From Sedimentisphaerales bacterium (GTDB taxonomy: Bacteria > Planctomycetota > Phycisphaerae > Sedimentisphaerales > Anaerobacaceae), in assembly GCA_016931715.1 (NCBI GenBank), contig JAFGEF010000019.1:1-35750 (forward strand): DNA of 35,750 nucleotides. The letters are read 5' to 3'. Each line of letters opens with the position of its first letter. The stretch's first letter is position 1. Shown in pieces: positions 14,841 through 22,071 of this stretch. The notes beneath the pieces are model-generated. The model had not been told where the DNA came from, ran no database searches, and saw only the letters and a program-made list of their open reading frames with translations. The position numbers were made by a program, and so were the translations under genes.

Positions 14841-15404
14841 TTAGCTGAAAAAAAGATGTTCAAGAAGAATTTTAATTCCGAGAGCGATGAGAACCAGCCC
14901 CCCGAGAGCTTCGATTTTATTCTCACAAAAATGCCCGAATTTCCTGCCTATATATACCCCCATATATGAAAGCAGAAAAGTTACAAAACCTATGATAACC
15001 ACTGCTGCAATGATATTTGATGCAACAAGGGAAAGTGTTATACCAACCACCAGTGCATCTATGCTTGTTGCTACAGACAATGTCAGTAAAACAAGAATAT
15101 TCGACGGATCGAAATTCTTTTGAGTTTCACTGATTTTAAGCGATTCATAAATCATCTTTCCGCCTATAACAGACAAAATCGCAAATGCAATCCAATGGTC
15201 AGTGTCCTGAATATACGTTTTTATAGTCAATCCGGCCAAGGCGCCGATTAGGGGCATAAATGCCTGGAAACCGCCGAAAAAAACAGCGATTCTTAAAGCA
15301 TGTTTTACCTGCAACTGCTTATAAGCAGCTCCGCTTGCGATGGATACTGCGAAAGCGTCCATTGCAAGACCAATTGCGATAATTATAACTGAAATATATT
15401 CCAT
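14841..15404 (-). CDS. mntP: Manganese efflux pump MntP
   Basis: A 187-residue inner-membrane protein with six hydrophobic segments, of the MntP/YebN family that exports Mn2+. The paired signature segments are IGLAMDAFAVSIASG in helix 1 and SVATSIDALVVGITLS in helix 4, each carrying the conserved Asp. The C-terminus IEALGGLVLIALGIKILLEH is also typical. In several bacteria mntP is controlled by a manganese-sensing yybP-ykoY riboswitch, but only 51 bases separate this start from the upstream gene and I see no such element. It follows the metallophosphoesterase gene in the same direction. Confidence 0.92.
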   Translation of the reverse strand: MEYISVIIIAIGLAMDAFAVSIASGAAYKQLQVKHALRIAVFFGGFQAFMPLIGALAGLTIKTYIQDTDHWIAFAILSVIGGKMIYESLKISETQKNFDPSNILVLLTLSVATSIDALVVGITLSLVASNIIAAVVIIGFVTFLLSYMGVYIGRKFGHFCENKIEALGGLVLIALGIKILLEHLFFS

Positions 15405-15455
15405 ATCATCTTCTGTTTGCAGGTCAAAATTTCAGTTTCAATTTATATATCAAAA

Positions 15456-16385
15456 TCATTTCGGACCAATATCGAAAACAGCAATTTCAGGCCGGGCAAA
15501 AAAACGAATTCTTGGCGGATAAGCATCCATACCGAGACCTCGATTGACATATAAAATAGTGCGGCCAACGGTATATCGTCCCGATTCGTATTTCTTGCCG
15601 TCCTCGGACATTGTAATCAATGCGCCATAAAAAGGAAGAGCAATCTGGCCCCCGTGAGTGTGCCCGCAAAGATAAAGGTCAACATTATAGCTGTCAATAT
15701 ATTTTGCAAAGCCGGGAAAATGATACAGAAGAATATTGAAATGTTCATTTGAAAGTTTATTTAATGTCCTGTCGGCGAATTCGGATTTGCCGCAATTTAT
15801 TCCGGAAATTGAGATTGTTTCACTGTTTTTCTCCAATTGGACTGTCTGGGCATCAAGCAGTTTGAAACCTGTTCCCGAATAGTAATCCAGGTCGGGCCAG
15901 TGCCATGTTTCCCAGTTGCCGTAAACAGCGAATTTGCCTAAAGGCGCATCAAGGTTTTGCATTGTCTCTTTGAATAAAGACAGAGCCGAAGACTTATTCA
16001 CTGCATCACCAGTAAAAACAATAATATCAGGTTTCAAATCATTTATTATTTTTACGATAGCTTTTTCATTTACAGTTTTTTTGTCACAATGCAAATCGGA
16101 AATTTGAACAATACGAAAGCTCGTATTAATCAGCTTGTTTGTTTCAATGGGTACAAATGTTACTTCGATACGATACGGCTCGATAAAATATCCGTAACAG
16201 AAACAGATTATTCCTGTAATTGCGAAAAAATGCAGAACAACCGCCTTTTTAGTCAGAAGGATACGGCGATATCTGCCTCGTAATTTGTTATAGGCGAAGA
16301 GACTAATCAGTACAATCTCGCCGAAATAAATAAAAGCGACCGCCGCGACACATATAACTAATACGATTATTTCATTTTTCAGCAT
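15456..16385 (-). CDS. Membrane-anchored metallophosphoesterase (YkuE-like)
   Basis: A 309-residue protein with two N-terminal membrane helices (about 5-31 and 48-68), then a calcineurin-type phosphoesterase domain. The two-metal site is complete: Asp97 and His99 in ISDLHCD, Asp127 in FTGDAVN, Asn157 in YGNWE, His222, and GHTHGG (241-246). Relatives act on phospholipid-like or UDP-sugar-lipid substrates at the membrane, but the substrate cannot be told from sequence. It starts 6 bases after the stop of the DUF1805 gene and is likely translated with it. Confidence 0.9.
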   Translation of the reverse strand: MLKNEIIVLVICVAAVAFIYFGEIVLISLFAYNKLRGRYRRILLTKKAVVLHFFAITGIICFCYGYFIEPYRIEVTFVPIETNKLINTSFRIVQISDLHCDKKTVNEKAIVKIINDLKPDIIVFTGDAVNKSSALSLFKETMQNLDAPLGKFAVYGNWETWHWPDLDYYSGTGFKLLDAQTVQLEKNSETISISGINCGKSEFADRTLNKLSNEHFNILLYHFPGFAKYIDSYNVDLYLCGHTHGGQIALPFYGALITMSEDGKKYESGRYTVGRTILYVNRGLGMDAYPPRIRFFARPEIAVFDIGPK

Positions 16386-16391
16386 ATTTGA

Positions 16392-16700
16392 TTATGCAAT
16401 CAGCTCGAAGGCGTCACTTGCGTTCATACCGGCTTTTATACCTAATGCCTGGGCTTTGGCATTGGCTTTTGTTACTTTGCGGTTTGGAAAGCGATCGAGT
16501 GTGCTAATCGGATTATCCGGCGTGCTCTCAACTATCGCAGCCGCAGCGCCATAACCCTGACACGCATCGATATCAATTGCAGGACAGGCGAGAAAACCTT
16601 TCGAGCCGGTAACTAATAAAATGCTGAAACCCTCCCATTTAGTTTTTATGCCTTCAACTAAACCTTTCTTTGTCTGAAATATCTTTGTGGTTATTTCCAT
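16392..16700 (-). CDS. DUF1805-domain protein
   Basis: A 102-residue protein that matches the DUF1805 (YunC-like) family: TKKGLVEGIKTKWEGFSILL, GFLACPAIDIDACQGYGAAA and a C-terminal helix ALGIKAGMNASDAFELIA. Proteins of this family are small, soluble and of unknown function. The conserved Cys residues (in ACPAID and ACQGYG) are present. It is sandwiched 11 bases after the phosphomannomutase gene and 6 bases before the phosphoesterase gene, so the three form an operon. That arrangement gives no firm clue to its job. Confidence 0.8.
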   Translation of the reverse strand: MEITTKIFQTKKGLVEGIKTKWEGFSILLVTGSKGFLACPAIDIDACQGYGAAAAIVESTPDNPISTLDRFPNRKVTKANAKAQALGIKAGMNASDAFELIA

Positions 16701-16711
16701 AATTTTACCTT

Positions 16712-18082
16712 TTAAACTGCCTTGCCAAGCAGCCCGGAAATTTCAGCAACTTTTTCATCGAGCATCTCTTTGGTTTTGGCTTCGATGGTCAAACGCAACA
16801 GAGGCTCTGTATTGCTCGGCCTGCAATTGCACCACCAGTCCTTGAAGCTGATTGTAACTCCGTCCAGATGGTCAATCTGGCCATCGCTGTAGCGTTTGGT
16901 AAGCTCGTCCATCTTCGCCTTTTTGTCTTCCACCTCGAAATTCATCTCGCCGCTGCCGAAGTATCGGCGAAGAGGCTTTATAAGCTCGCTTACCTGCGAT
17001 TTTGCGTTACTGACAATATTTATCACATGGACTAACGTAATCATGCCTGAATCCGTATAAAAACTGTCTCGATAATAAAAATGCCCCGAAACTTCCCCGC
17101 CGAATACGGCATGAGAATCGCGCAGCGCCTTTTTCATATAGGCATGGCCGACTCTTTCTCTTCGGGGTGTGCCGCCATTTTTAATGATTTCCTCCATAAC
17201 TGCTCTGCTGCTTCGTAAATCATATACGACCGCCGCTTTGGGATCTTTTTCCAGAAAATACGGAACCATTAATGCAGTCATCAAATCGCAGCCGATAGTC
17301 TTGCCTTTTTCATCGACCATCATCAGCCTGTCGGCGTCTCCGTCGAAACAGACGCCAAAATGACACTTGCTTTTCTTGACCGCTGCTTTGACCTGCGTGA
17401 GATTTTTCTCGACGAGCGGGTTTGGCTCATGCTTGAATTTTCCATCATGCTCGAAATTTATACTGATGATTTCTATCGGTAAATCGCCGAAAATCGCAGG
17501 AACCATTTTGCCTGCCATTCCATTTGAAGCATCGATAGCGATTTTAAGCTCTTTTATCTTCGGATTGAGAAACTTCAGAATATGATTTTTATATTCTTCA
17601 GTCAGGTCTCGTTTTACTACTGAGCCAAGCGGCTTGCCCTTTGTGTGAAGAAGCGCCATCGCTATATGCTCAATATCTTTCAGACCTGTATCTGCTCCGA
17701 CCGGCTTGGCGCCGATGCCCGAAATTTTGAATCCGTTATATTTGGCTGGATTGTGCGAGGCGGTAACCTGCACTCCGCCGCATGTGCCAAGATGATTGAT
17801 TGCGAAATACATCTGCGGCGTATCTATCTGGCCTATATCTATTATGTTCACACCTGTGGAAATCATGCCCTCGATAAGTGCGTTGGCAAGAGATTCGCTA
17901 TGCGTTCTCATATCCCGGCCTACGCAGAGCGACTGCATATTTGTCTGGCCCCGCTCGTAGCCGCGAAGAAGCGAAGGCAAAAACCGGGCTGTCGCACAGC
18001 CTATCTTCCATGCGTCTTCTTCGTTGAACTGCTCACCGTAAATTCCTCTTATATCATATGCCTTAAATATCTCAGCATCCAT
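16712..18082 (-). CDS. Phosphomannomutase / phosphoglucomutase
   Basis: A 456-residue alpha-D-phosphohexomutase that moves phosphate between C6 and C1 of mannose or glucose phosphate, supplying sugars for surface polysaccharides. The active-site Ser109 lies in TASHNPAKYNGFKISG. The metal-binding loop is FDGDADR (Asp247, 249, 251). The sugar-binding loop is GGEVSGHFYYRD, and the phosphate-binding loop near the C-terminus is CRPSNTEPLLRL. The form with a short N-terminus and FKAYDIRG is typical of ManB/AlgC-type enzymes with dual specificity. AGGGAG precedes the ATG. It is the first gene of a small minus-strand operon. Confidence 0.95.
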   Translation of the reverse strand: MDAEIFKAYDIRGIYGEQFNEEDAWKIGCATARFLPSLLRGYERGQTNMQSLCVGRDMRTHSESLANALIEGMISTGVNIIDIGQIDTPQMYFAINHLGTCGGVQVTASHNPAKYNGFKISGIGAKPVGADTGLKDIEHIAMALLHTKGKPLGSVVKRDLTEEYKNHILKFLNPKIKELKIAIDASNGMAGKMVPAIFGDLPIEIISINFEHDGKFKHEPNPLVEKNLTQVKAAVKKSKCHFGVCFDGDADRLMMVDEKGKTIGCDLMTALMVPYFLEKDPKAAVVYDLRSSRAVMEEIIKNGGTPRRERVGHAYMKKALRDSHAVFGGEVSGHFYYRDSFYTDSGMITLVHVINIVSNAKSQVSELIKPLRRYFGSGEMNFEVEDKKAKMDELTKRYSDGQIDHLDGVTISFKDWWCNCRPSNTEPLLRLTIEAKTKEMLDEKVAEISGLLGKAV

Positions 18083-18234
18083 TCAATACACTCCCTTAAA
18101 TTTCAATTAGTGCCTATAAGGTTCATAAGCCTAAATCCACTCCAAATTAACAAATATTAAAACATATCCGATACTATAACCGAATTGAGTTTAATGTGTC
18201 AATAAAGGAATGCCTGGAAAACAGCAAATCCTGC

Positions 18235-19149
18235 TTACCATTTCATTTTTCGCCAAAGTATAGCTACGGCTATAGGTGGGATTGCAGAAAGCAAGACAAT
18301 TACCCAAAAGGCATTGTGGAATCCGCTAAGCGGTATCCTGACATTCATCGAAAAAATGCTGACAACCAGCGTTGGCAGCATGATGGCTATCGTCAAAATA
18401 GTAAGCGTTTTAATTCTTACGTTAAGATTATTGCTGATAATAGAAGCACGTGCGTCCATAAGGCTTGCAAGGACCTGAGAATAAATTTCCGCCTGGCCGC
18501 GGCACTGGCTGTTCTCAATCACAATATCATCGAGAAATTCAAGATTCTCCGGGCTTAATCCAATTTTTGAAGCGTTGTTTTTGATCTTTTCAATCAGGAC
18601 ATTGTTGGAATTAATAGCGCTTAGGTAATATACAAGACTTTTTTCAAGCGTAAAGAGGTTCAGCAAATCTTTATTGCCCATAGCAATGTTTATCTGCTGC
18701 TCAAGCTCAGTTGAAATCAGCGTTATGCTCCTGATATGCTCGACAAAATGCAGAATAGCCTGATAGATTAGCTTCAATAAAATGTCCTGAATAGTCTGTA
18801 TCTTAAGAAAAGGTCTGCCTTCGAATAGGGAAACGTCTTCTGCAAGCACAATTATCAGGCGATCCTTAAAAAGGAACACTCCTGTCGAGAGTACTTTGAA
18901 ATGGAAACTGTCCTCTGCGGTATATCGCTTAGGTCTTTTAAAAATCATTGCTATATGCTCAGGCTCGAACTCAAGCCGGCTAAGCTCATCCGGGTCAAGA
19001 GATGAATTGAGAGTATGGTCATCTATCTTGAGCTGTTCGATAAGGTATTTTCGCTCGGCTTCGTCAGGAGCGCTGTAAACATACACAGCAGCTTCTCCTT
19101 CTCCGGAGTCAGCAATCTTTCCATTGCTAATGTACAGTTTTCTTTGCAT
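18235..19149 (-). CDS. corA: CorA-family divalent metal transporter
   Basis: A 304-residue protein with a large soluble N-terminal domain (helical after about residue 110) and two C-terminal membrane helices at about 245-268 and 278-298. The motif between them reads SMNVRIP in place of the usual GMN. Gly to Ser at that position is seen in some divergent CorA-like proteins, and the selectivity may differ from Mg2+. The C-terminus ends in the positively charged WRKMKW, as is common in CorA. It lies 133 bases downstream of ccdA on the same strand; the gap suggests a separate transcript from the arsenic operon. Confidence 0.87.
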   Translation of the reverse strand: MQRKLYISNGKIADSGEGEAAVYVYSAPDEAERKYLIEQLKIDDHTLNSSLDPDELSRLEFEPEHIAMIFKRPKRYTAEDSFHFKVLSTGVFLFKDRLIIVLAEDVSLFEGRPFLKIQTIQDILLKLIYQAILHFVEHIRSITLISTELEQQINIAMGNKDLLNLFTLEKSLVYYLSAINSNNVLIEKIKNNASKIGLSPENLEFLDDIVIENSQCRGQAEIYSQVLASLMDARASIISNNLNVRIKTLTILTIAIMLPTLVVSIFSMNVRIPLSGFHNAFWVIVLLSAIPPIAVAILWRKMKW

Positions 19150-19282
19150 CCGATTAATCTTATATTTAATTTCGCCGGTTTCAATGATATTTATTTAAAT
19201 GTGAAGGATTTTTTTAGTGTGAAAAAAACTAAAAGCGGCTTTATTGATATGTTAAGGTGCAAAAATCACGTTCGTTATCTTT

Positions 19283-19978
19283 TTAAGCTCGGTAAATCAG
19301 GTAGATTCCACCAGTTAAAACAAGAACGCCGCAGATATATTTCAAAATAACCGCGCCCTTTGATTTTTCGTTCCAGTTCATATATCGCTGTACTGCTTCA
19401 GTAAATGTACCGGCGAATACAATAACTGAACAATGTCCGATTCCATAAACAAGCAGCAATACTACTCCATAAGTAATATTTGTTGATGCCAGCTTAAAAG
19501 TAACTCCAAGCATAGGAGCCATGTATGCAAACGTGCATGGACCTAAAGCAATTCCGAAAATAAGTCCGATTATGAAAGCCGCAAGCAGTCCTTTACGTTT
19601 TATACCGACCTGTCCCGGTCCTGAAAAAGGCATAGGAATAACATCAAGTAAATGAAGACCCACGACAAAGAAAATCAAAGCGACAAAATAGTTGCCGTAT
19701 TTGCCGACATCCCCCATCATTCTGCCTGCTGCGGCTGTGATTGCACCTATCATGGCAATAGTAATTAGTATGCCGACTGCAAAAAGTGCGGAAATATAGA
19801 ACGCTCTTCTTGTTGACATTCGTCCCTGCTGATCAATAAAACCTACAATAAGAGGAATGCTGGCAAGATGACATGGACTTAAGAGAATACTCAAAATACC
19901 CCATACGAAGGACGCTGCGATTGCTATGGCTGGTGTGCCTTCAACTGCACGTGTTAAAGTCGTAAAGAGTTGTTCCAT
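19283..19978 (-). CDS. ccdA: CcdA/DsbD-type membrane electron carrier
   Basis: A 231-residue protein with six hydrophobic segments that fits the CcdA family. These proteins take electrons from cytoplasmic thioredoxin and pass them to thioredoxin-like proteins on the outer side of the membrane. The two conserved membrane Cys are present in LLSPCHLASIP and LGPCTFAYMAP. The family's usual partner is an exported thioredoxin, and the gene just upstream (40 bases) encodes a membrane-anchored thioredoxin fusion. The pair therefore looks like a dedicated reducing route across the membrane. It is the last gene of the arsenic operon. Confidence 0.9.
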   Translation of the reverse strand: MEQLFTTLTRAVEGTPAIAIAASFVWGILSILLSPCHLASIPLIVGFIDQQGRMSTRRAFYISALFAVGILITIAMIGAITAAAGRMMGDVGKYGNYFVALIFFVVGLHLLDVIPMPFSGPGQVGIKRKGLLAAFIIGLIFGIALGPCTFAYMAPMLGVTFKLASTNITYGVVLLLVYGIGHCSVIVFAGTFTEAVQRYMNWNEKSKGAVILKYICGVLVLTGGIYLIYRA

Positions 19979-20018
19979 AATTTTTACTTCACTTCCATCT
20001 TCGATAACTGCTTTTCAA

Positions 20019-21320
20019 TTATTTAGGGATACATTCGCCGATTTTGCAGGCTTTTTGAATCTGCTCTGGTGAAAGTTTCATTTTATCGGCAAGCGCCTGA
20101 CTAATGCTTATCAGTCTGCCTGTTTCGTGAGGATTTTTTTCAATCCATTTTTTAAGATTATCCTCATTCACAAAGAAGCCTTGGTGAAAGCATCCGGCAG
20201 AAGCCCATGTACCATCAGCTTTTTGTCTTTGACCGAACCATGCTACAGCAGATTGAGGCTCCAGCGAGGCAATTTTGCCGTCAAATGTTTTTACAATAAT
20301 TTTATCGCCTGTGAGTCGATCCTTCTCATATACTTCAATGTTTTTCCCTGTTCTTGCCGCAACTCCAAGCGCACAGTGTGAGCAGCAGCCCCAGGTATGT
20401 ACGCCGTTATCAATAATAACCTCAGCCGCATCCTGTGGATATACCGCACGGTCACAGAAGCCGCAGTGATGGGATAATTCCTTCTCCTGCAAAAGCCCAT
20501 AAGTTAGAATGTTGCCTCCGCTTGCAGAACGTTCCGTAACAGCCGCTTCACGATTTGCAAATGTCTTTATCCATGGCCTGCCGGTGTTCTCATCCTGGCC
20601 GAGCAGGAATACGGCATCAGTGGCTGGGACGAGATTGCCGGTTACTGTGTCCGCGGCTGAAACCTTTTTCTCGAAATCGGTTTTATCTTCGGTCAGGCAG
20701 GAATACATAATGAAATAGCAGTGCGGACTGCACATGCGTACCAGCCCTTTTTCAGTCTGAACCGTTACTAATGTCTTCGGATTTATGTCACCATCACACA
20801 TATAGCAGATTGTGTCTTTGGTACGTTCATCGAGTTTGGCAGGCTTGAGACGCTCGAAAGCCGGTGCTTGAGAAGTTTCGCCTGATAGATTTACGCCAAG
20901 CTCTTTCCATTTGGCAAGGATGTCTTCTTTGGAAAAGAAACCTTCATGCCGAAAACGTTCTTCGCCGGAAGCGTCGTAGAAAATCTGAGTCGGCATAACA
21001 CTGATTTTATACTCATCAGCAAAGCCGGAATATTCATTCAGATTAAGGAACTGAACAATAATCCTTCCCTTCAATTCTTCTTTTAGCTCTTTTAGGATAG
21101 GCGCCATGAGTTTACATGGAATACAAGTGTCCGCCCCGACATCAACCAGAACCGGTAAGCCTTTGCCTGTAAGCTGCTGAACTTTGTACATTTCCGGTAT
21201 TTGCCCATCGCTGCCAAATGCTGCCGAGTCCTGACTGGATTTATTCTGCTTGATAGCAATAACAGTTATTATCGTAACTACAAGGACAACAACAATTCCT
21301 ACTTTTCCAGTCTTATTCAT
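20019..21320 (-). CDS. Membrane-anchored thioredoxin / NosL-like / MerB-like fusion
   Basis: A 433-residue protein with an uncleaved-looking membrane anchor (about 7-24). (1) A thioredoxin domain (about 45-145) has active site CIPC (Cys66, Cys69) and cis-Pro region VMPT. (2) A NosL-like domain (about 168-282) has ICYMC (172, 175), Cys197 and Cys201, then DTVTG, and ASGGNILTYGLLQ. (3) A C-terminal MerB-like domain (about 284-413) has HCGFC (286, 289), HTWGCCSHC (312, 313, 316), and GCFHQGFF (Cys377). The third resembles organomercurial lyase, whose paired Cys and nearby Asp cleave C-Hg bonds; Cys377 matches the second Cys, while the first Cys/Asp region is altered. NosL is known to be structurally close to MerB. 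Substrate and activity are inference. It is followed by ccdA, a natural electron donor. Confidence 0.75.
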   Translation of the reverse strand: MNKTGKVGIVVVLVVTIITVIAIKQNKSSQDSAAFGSDGQIPEMYKVQQLTGKGLPVLVDVGADTCIPCKLMAPILKELKEELKGRIIVQFLNLNEYSGFADEYKISVMPTQIFYDASGEERFRHEGFFSKEDILAKWKELGVNLSGETSQAPAFERLKPAKLDERTKDTICYMCDGDINPKTLVTVQTEKGLVRMCSPHCYFIMYSCLTEDKTDFEKKVSAADTVTGNLVPATDAVFLLGQDENTGRPWIKTFANREAAVTERSASGGNILTYGLLQEKELSHHCGFCDRAVYPQDAAEVIIDNGVHTWGCCSHCALGVAARTGKNIEVYEKDRLTGDKIIVKTFDGKIASLEPQSAVAWFGQRQKADGTWASAGCFHQGFFVNEDNLKKWIEKNPHETGRLISISQALADKMKLSPEQIQKACKIGECIPK

Positions 21321-21342
21321 AAGTGAACCGCCTTTCGTTTTT

Positions 21343-21429
21343 TTAATAGTGAACGATTTTATCCAGCTTGCTATAAGCCATACGTCTTCGAGCTTCTTGT
21401 ATGTAAGTGTTTTGTCTTTGGAAATTCAT
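21343..21429 (-). CDS. Possible 28-residue small protein in the arsenic operon
   Basis: ATG at 21429, two bases after the TAG stop of the DGC-domain gene, opens a 28-codon frame ending in TAA at 21343-21345. It begins MNFQRQNTYIQEARRR and ends KLDKIVHY, so it is basic and helix-prone. Close coupling to the upstream stop suggests translation by re-initiation. Its size is near what chance gives, and it could be the remnant start of a lost gene. It occupies most of the 111-base gap before the thioredoxin/NosL/MerB gene. Confidence 0.3.
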   Translation of the reverse strand: MNFQRQNTYIQEARRRMAYSKLDKIVHY

Positions 21430-21431
21430 AA

Positions 21432-21806
21432 CTATCCGAGCAATTCTTTGCCTTTTGCGGCTGCCTTGTTGATATTTTCTTCATTGGCAGGACTTTTGCC
21501 TTTTTCCATGCCAAGGTCTGTTACTCGCATGTGAACAAAATTGTTAAATCCAGCCTGTTTCAAGGACAGCTTAACACAATCAAGATTGCAGCCGTCAATT
21601 GCCAGAATTTTCGAGGCCGATGCGGTCTTTTTCATAATAGGTTCGACCCTGCCGCCGATACCGGCTAAGCAAAACATCGCTCCTGCGCCTTCTTTAGTAA
21701 GTTTTCGCGCTGCTCTATCTGAAACTTCACCGACATCAGCGGCTCCGGAACAGGCAAATATCAAAGTTGGTCCGCCGCTGCATACATTTACTTTTTCTGC
21801 ACACAT
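21432..21806 (-). CDS. DGC-domain putative zinc-binding protein
   Basis: A 124-residue protein of the DGC family, named for its Asp-Gly-Cys motif. The start is MCAEKVNVCSGGPTLIFACS; the core has GVGEVSDRAA-like spacing (VGEVSDRAARKL), FCLAGIGG, and the signature IDGCNLDC. Its many Cys (in MCAEKVNVCSGG, FACSG, MFCLAG and DGCNLDC) suggest metal or metalloid binding. The frame is open to 21851, but AAGGAG before ATG 21806 marks the likely start. These proteins are often found next to small CxxC thioredoxins and CcdA in metal-resistance operons, as here. Biochemical function is not established. Confidence 0.82.
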   Translation of the reverse strand: MCAEKVNVCSGGPTLIFACSGAADVGEVSDRAARKLTKEGAGAMFCLAGIGGRVEPIMKKTASASKILAIDGCNLDCVKLSLKQAGFNNFVHMRVTDLGMEKGKSPANEENINKAAAKGKELLG

Positions 21807-21816
21807 ATTTTTCTCC

Positions 21817-22050
21817 TTATAAAAGCATTTTTTTGATTTCTTCAGGTGCAATTACCTTCCCAACGGTTTTAACCTGGCCGTCTATCGCCAGAGCCGGAGT
21901 CATCATCACACCGAATTTCATAATCTCATTTATATCAGTGATTTTTTCAATCTCGAATTCACCATCAAGTCCATTTATAGCCTGCTGAGCACTTTCTGCC
22001 AATTTCTTACATTTCGGACAACCAGTCCCGAGTATTTGTATTTTTTTCAT
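21817..22050 (-). CDS. Small CxxC thioredoxin (redox-active disulfide protein)
   Basis: A 77-residue thioredoxin-fold protein, MKKIQILGTGCPKCKKLAES, with active site CPKC and the cis-Pro region MMTPALAIDG. It matches the very small archaeal/bacterial thioredoxin family often annotated 'redox-active disulfide protein 2'. It lacks a signal peptide, so it acts in the cytoplasm. It lies between the RND pump (21 bases) and the DGC gene (10 bases). In arsenic operons such proteins may recycle arsenate reductase or transfer metalloid; which one applies here is inference. A short vestigial copy of its 5' end lies at 27635-27679. Confidence 0.88.
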   Translation of the reverse strand: MKKIQILGTGCPKCKKLAESAQQAINGLDGEFEIEKITDINEIMKFGVMMTPALAIDGQVKTVGKVIAPEEIKKMLL

Positions 22051-22071
22051 TTAAAAACTCCTGATTTAAGT

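Noticed and set aside
15405-15455. yybP-ykoY manganese riboswitch before mntP
   Set aside because: Only 51 bases are available and none of the expected conserved pairing is visible.
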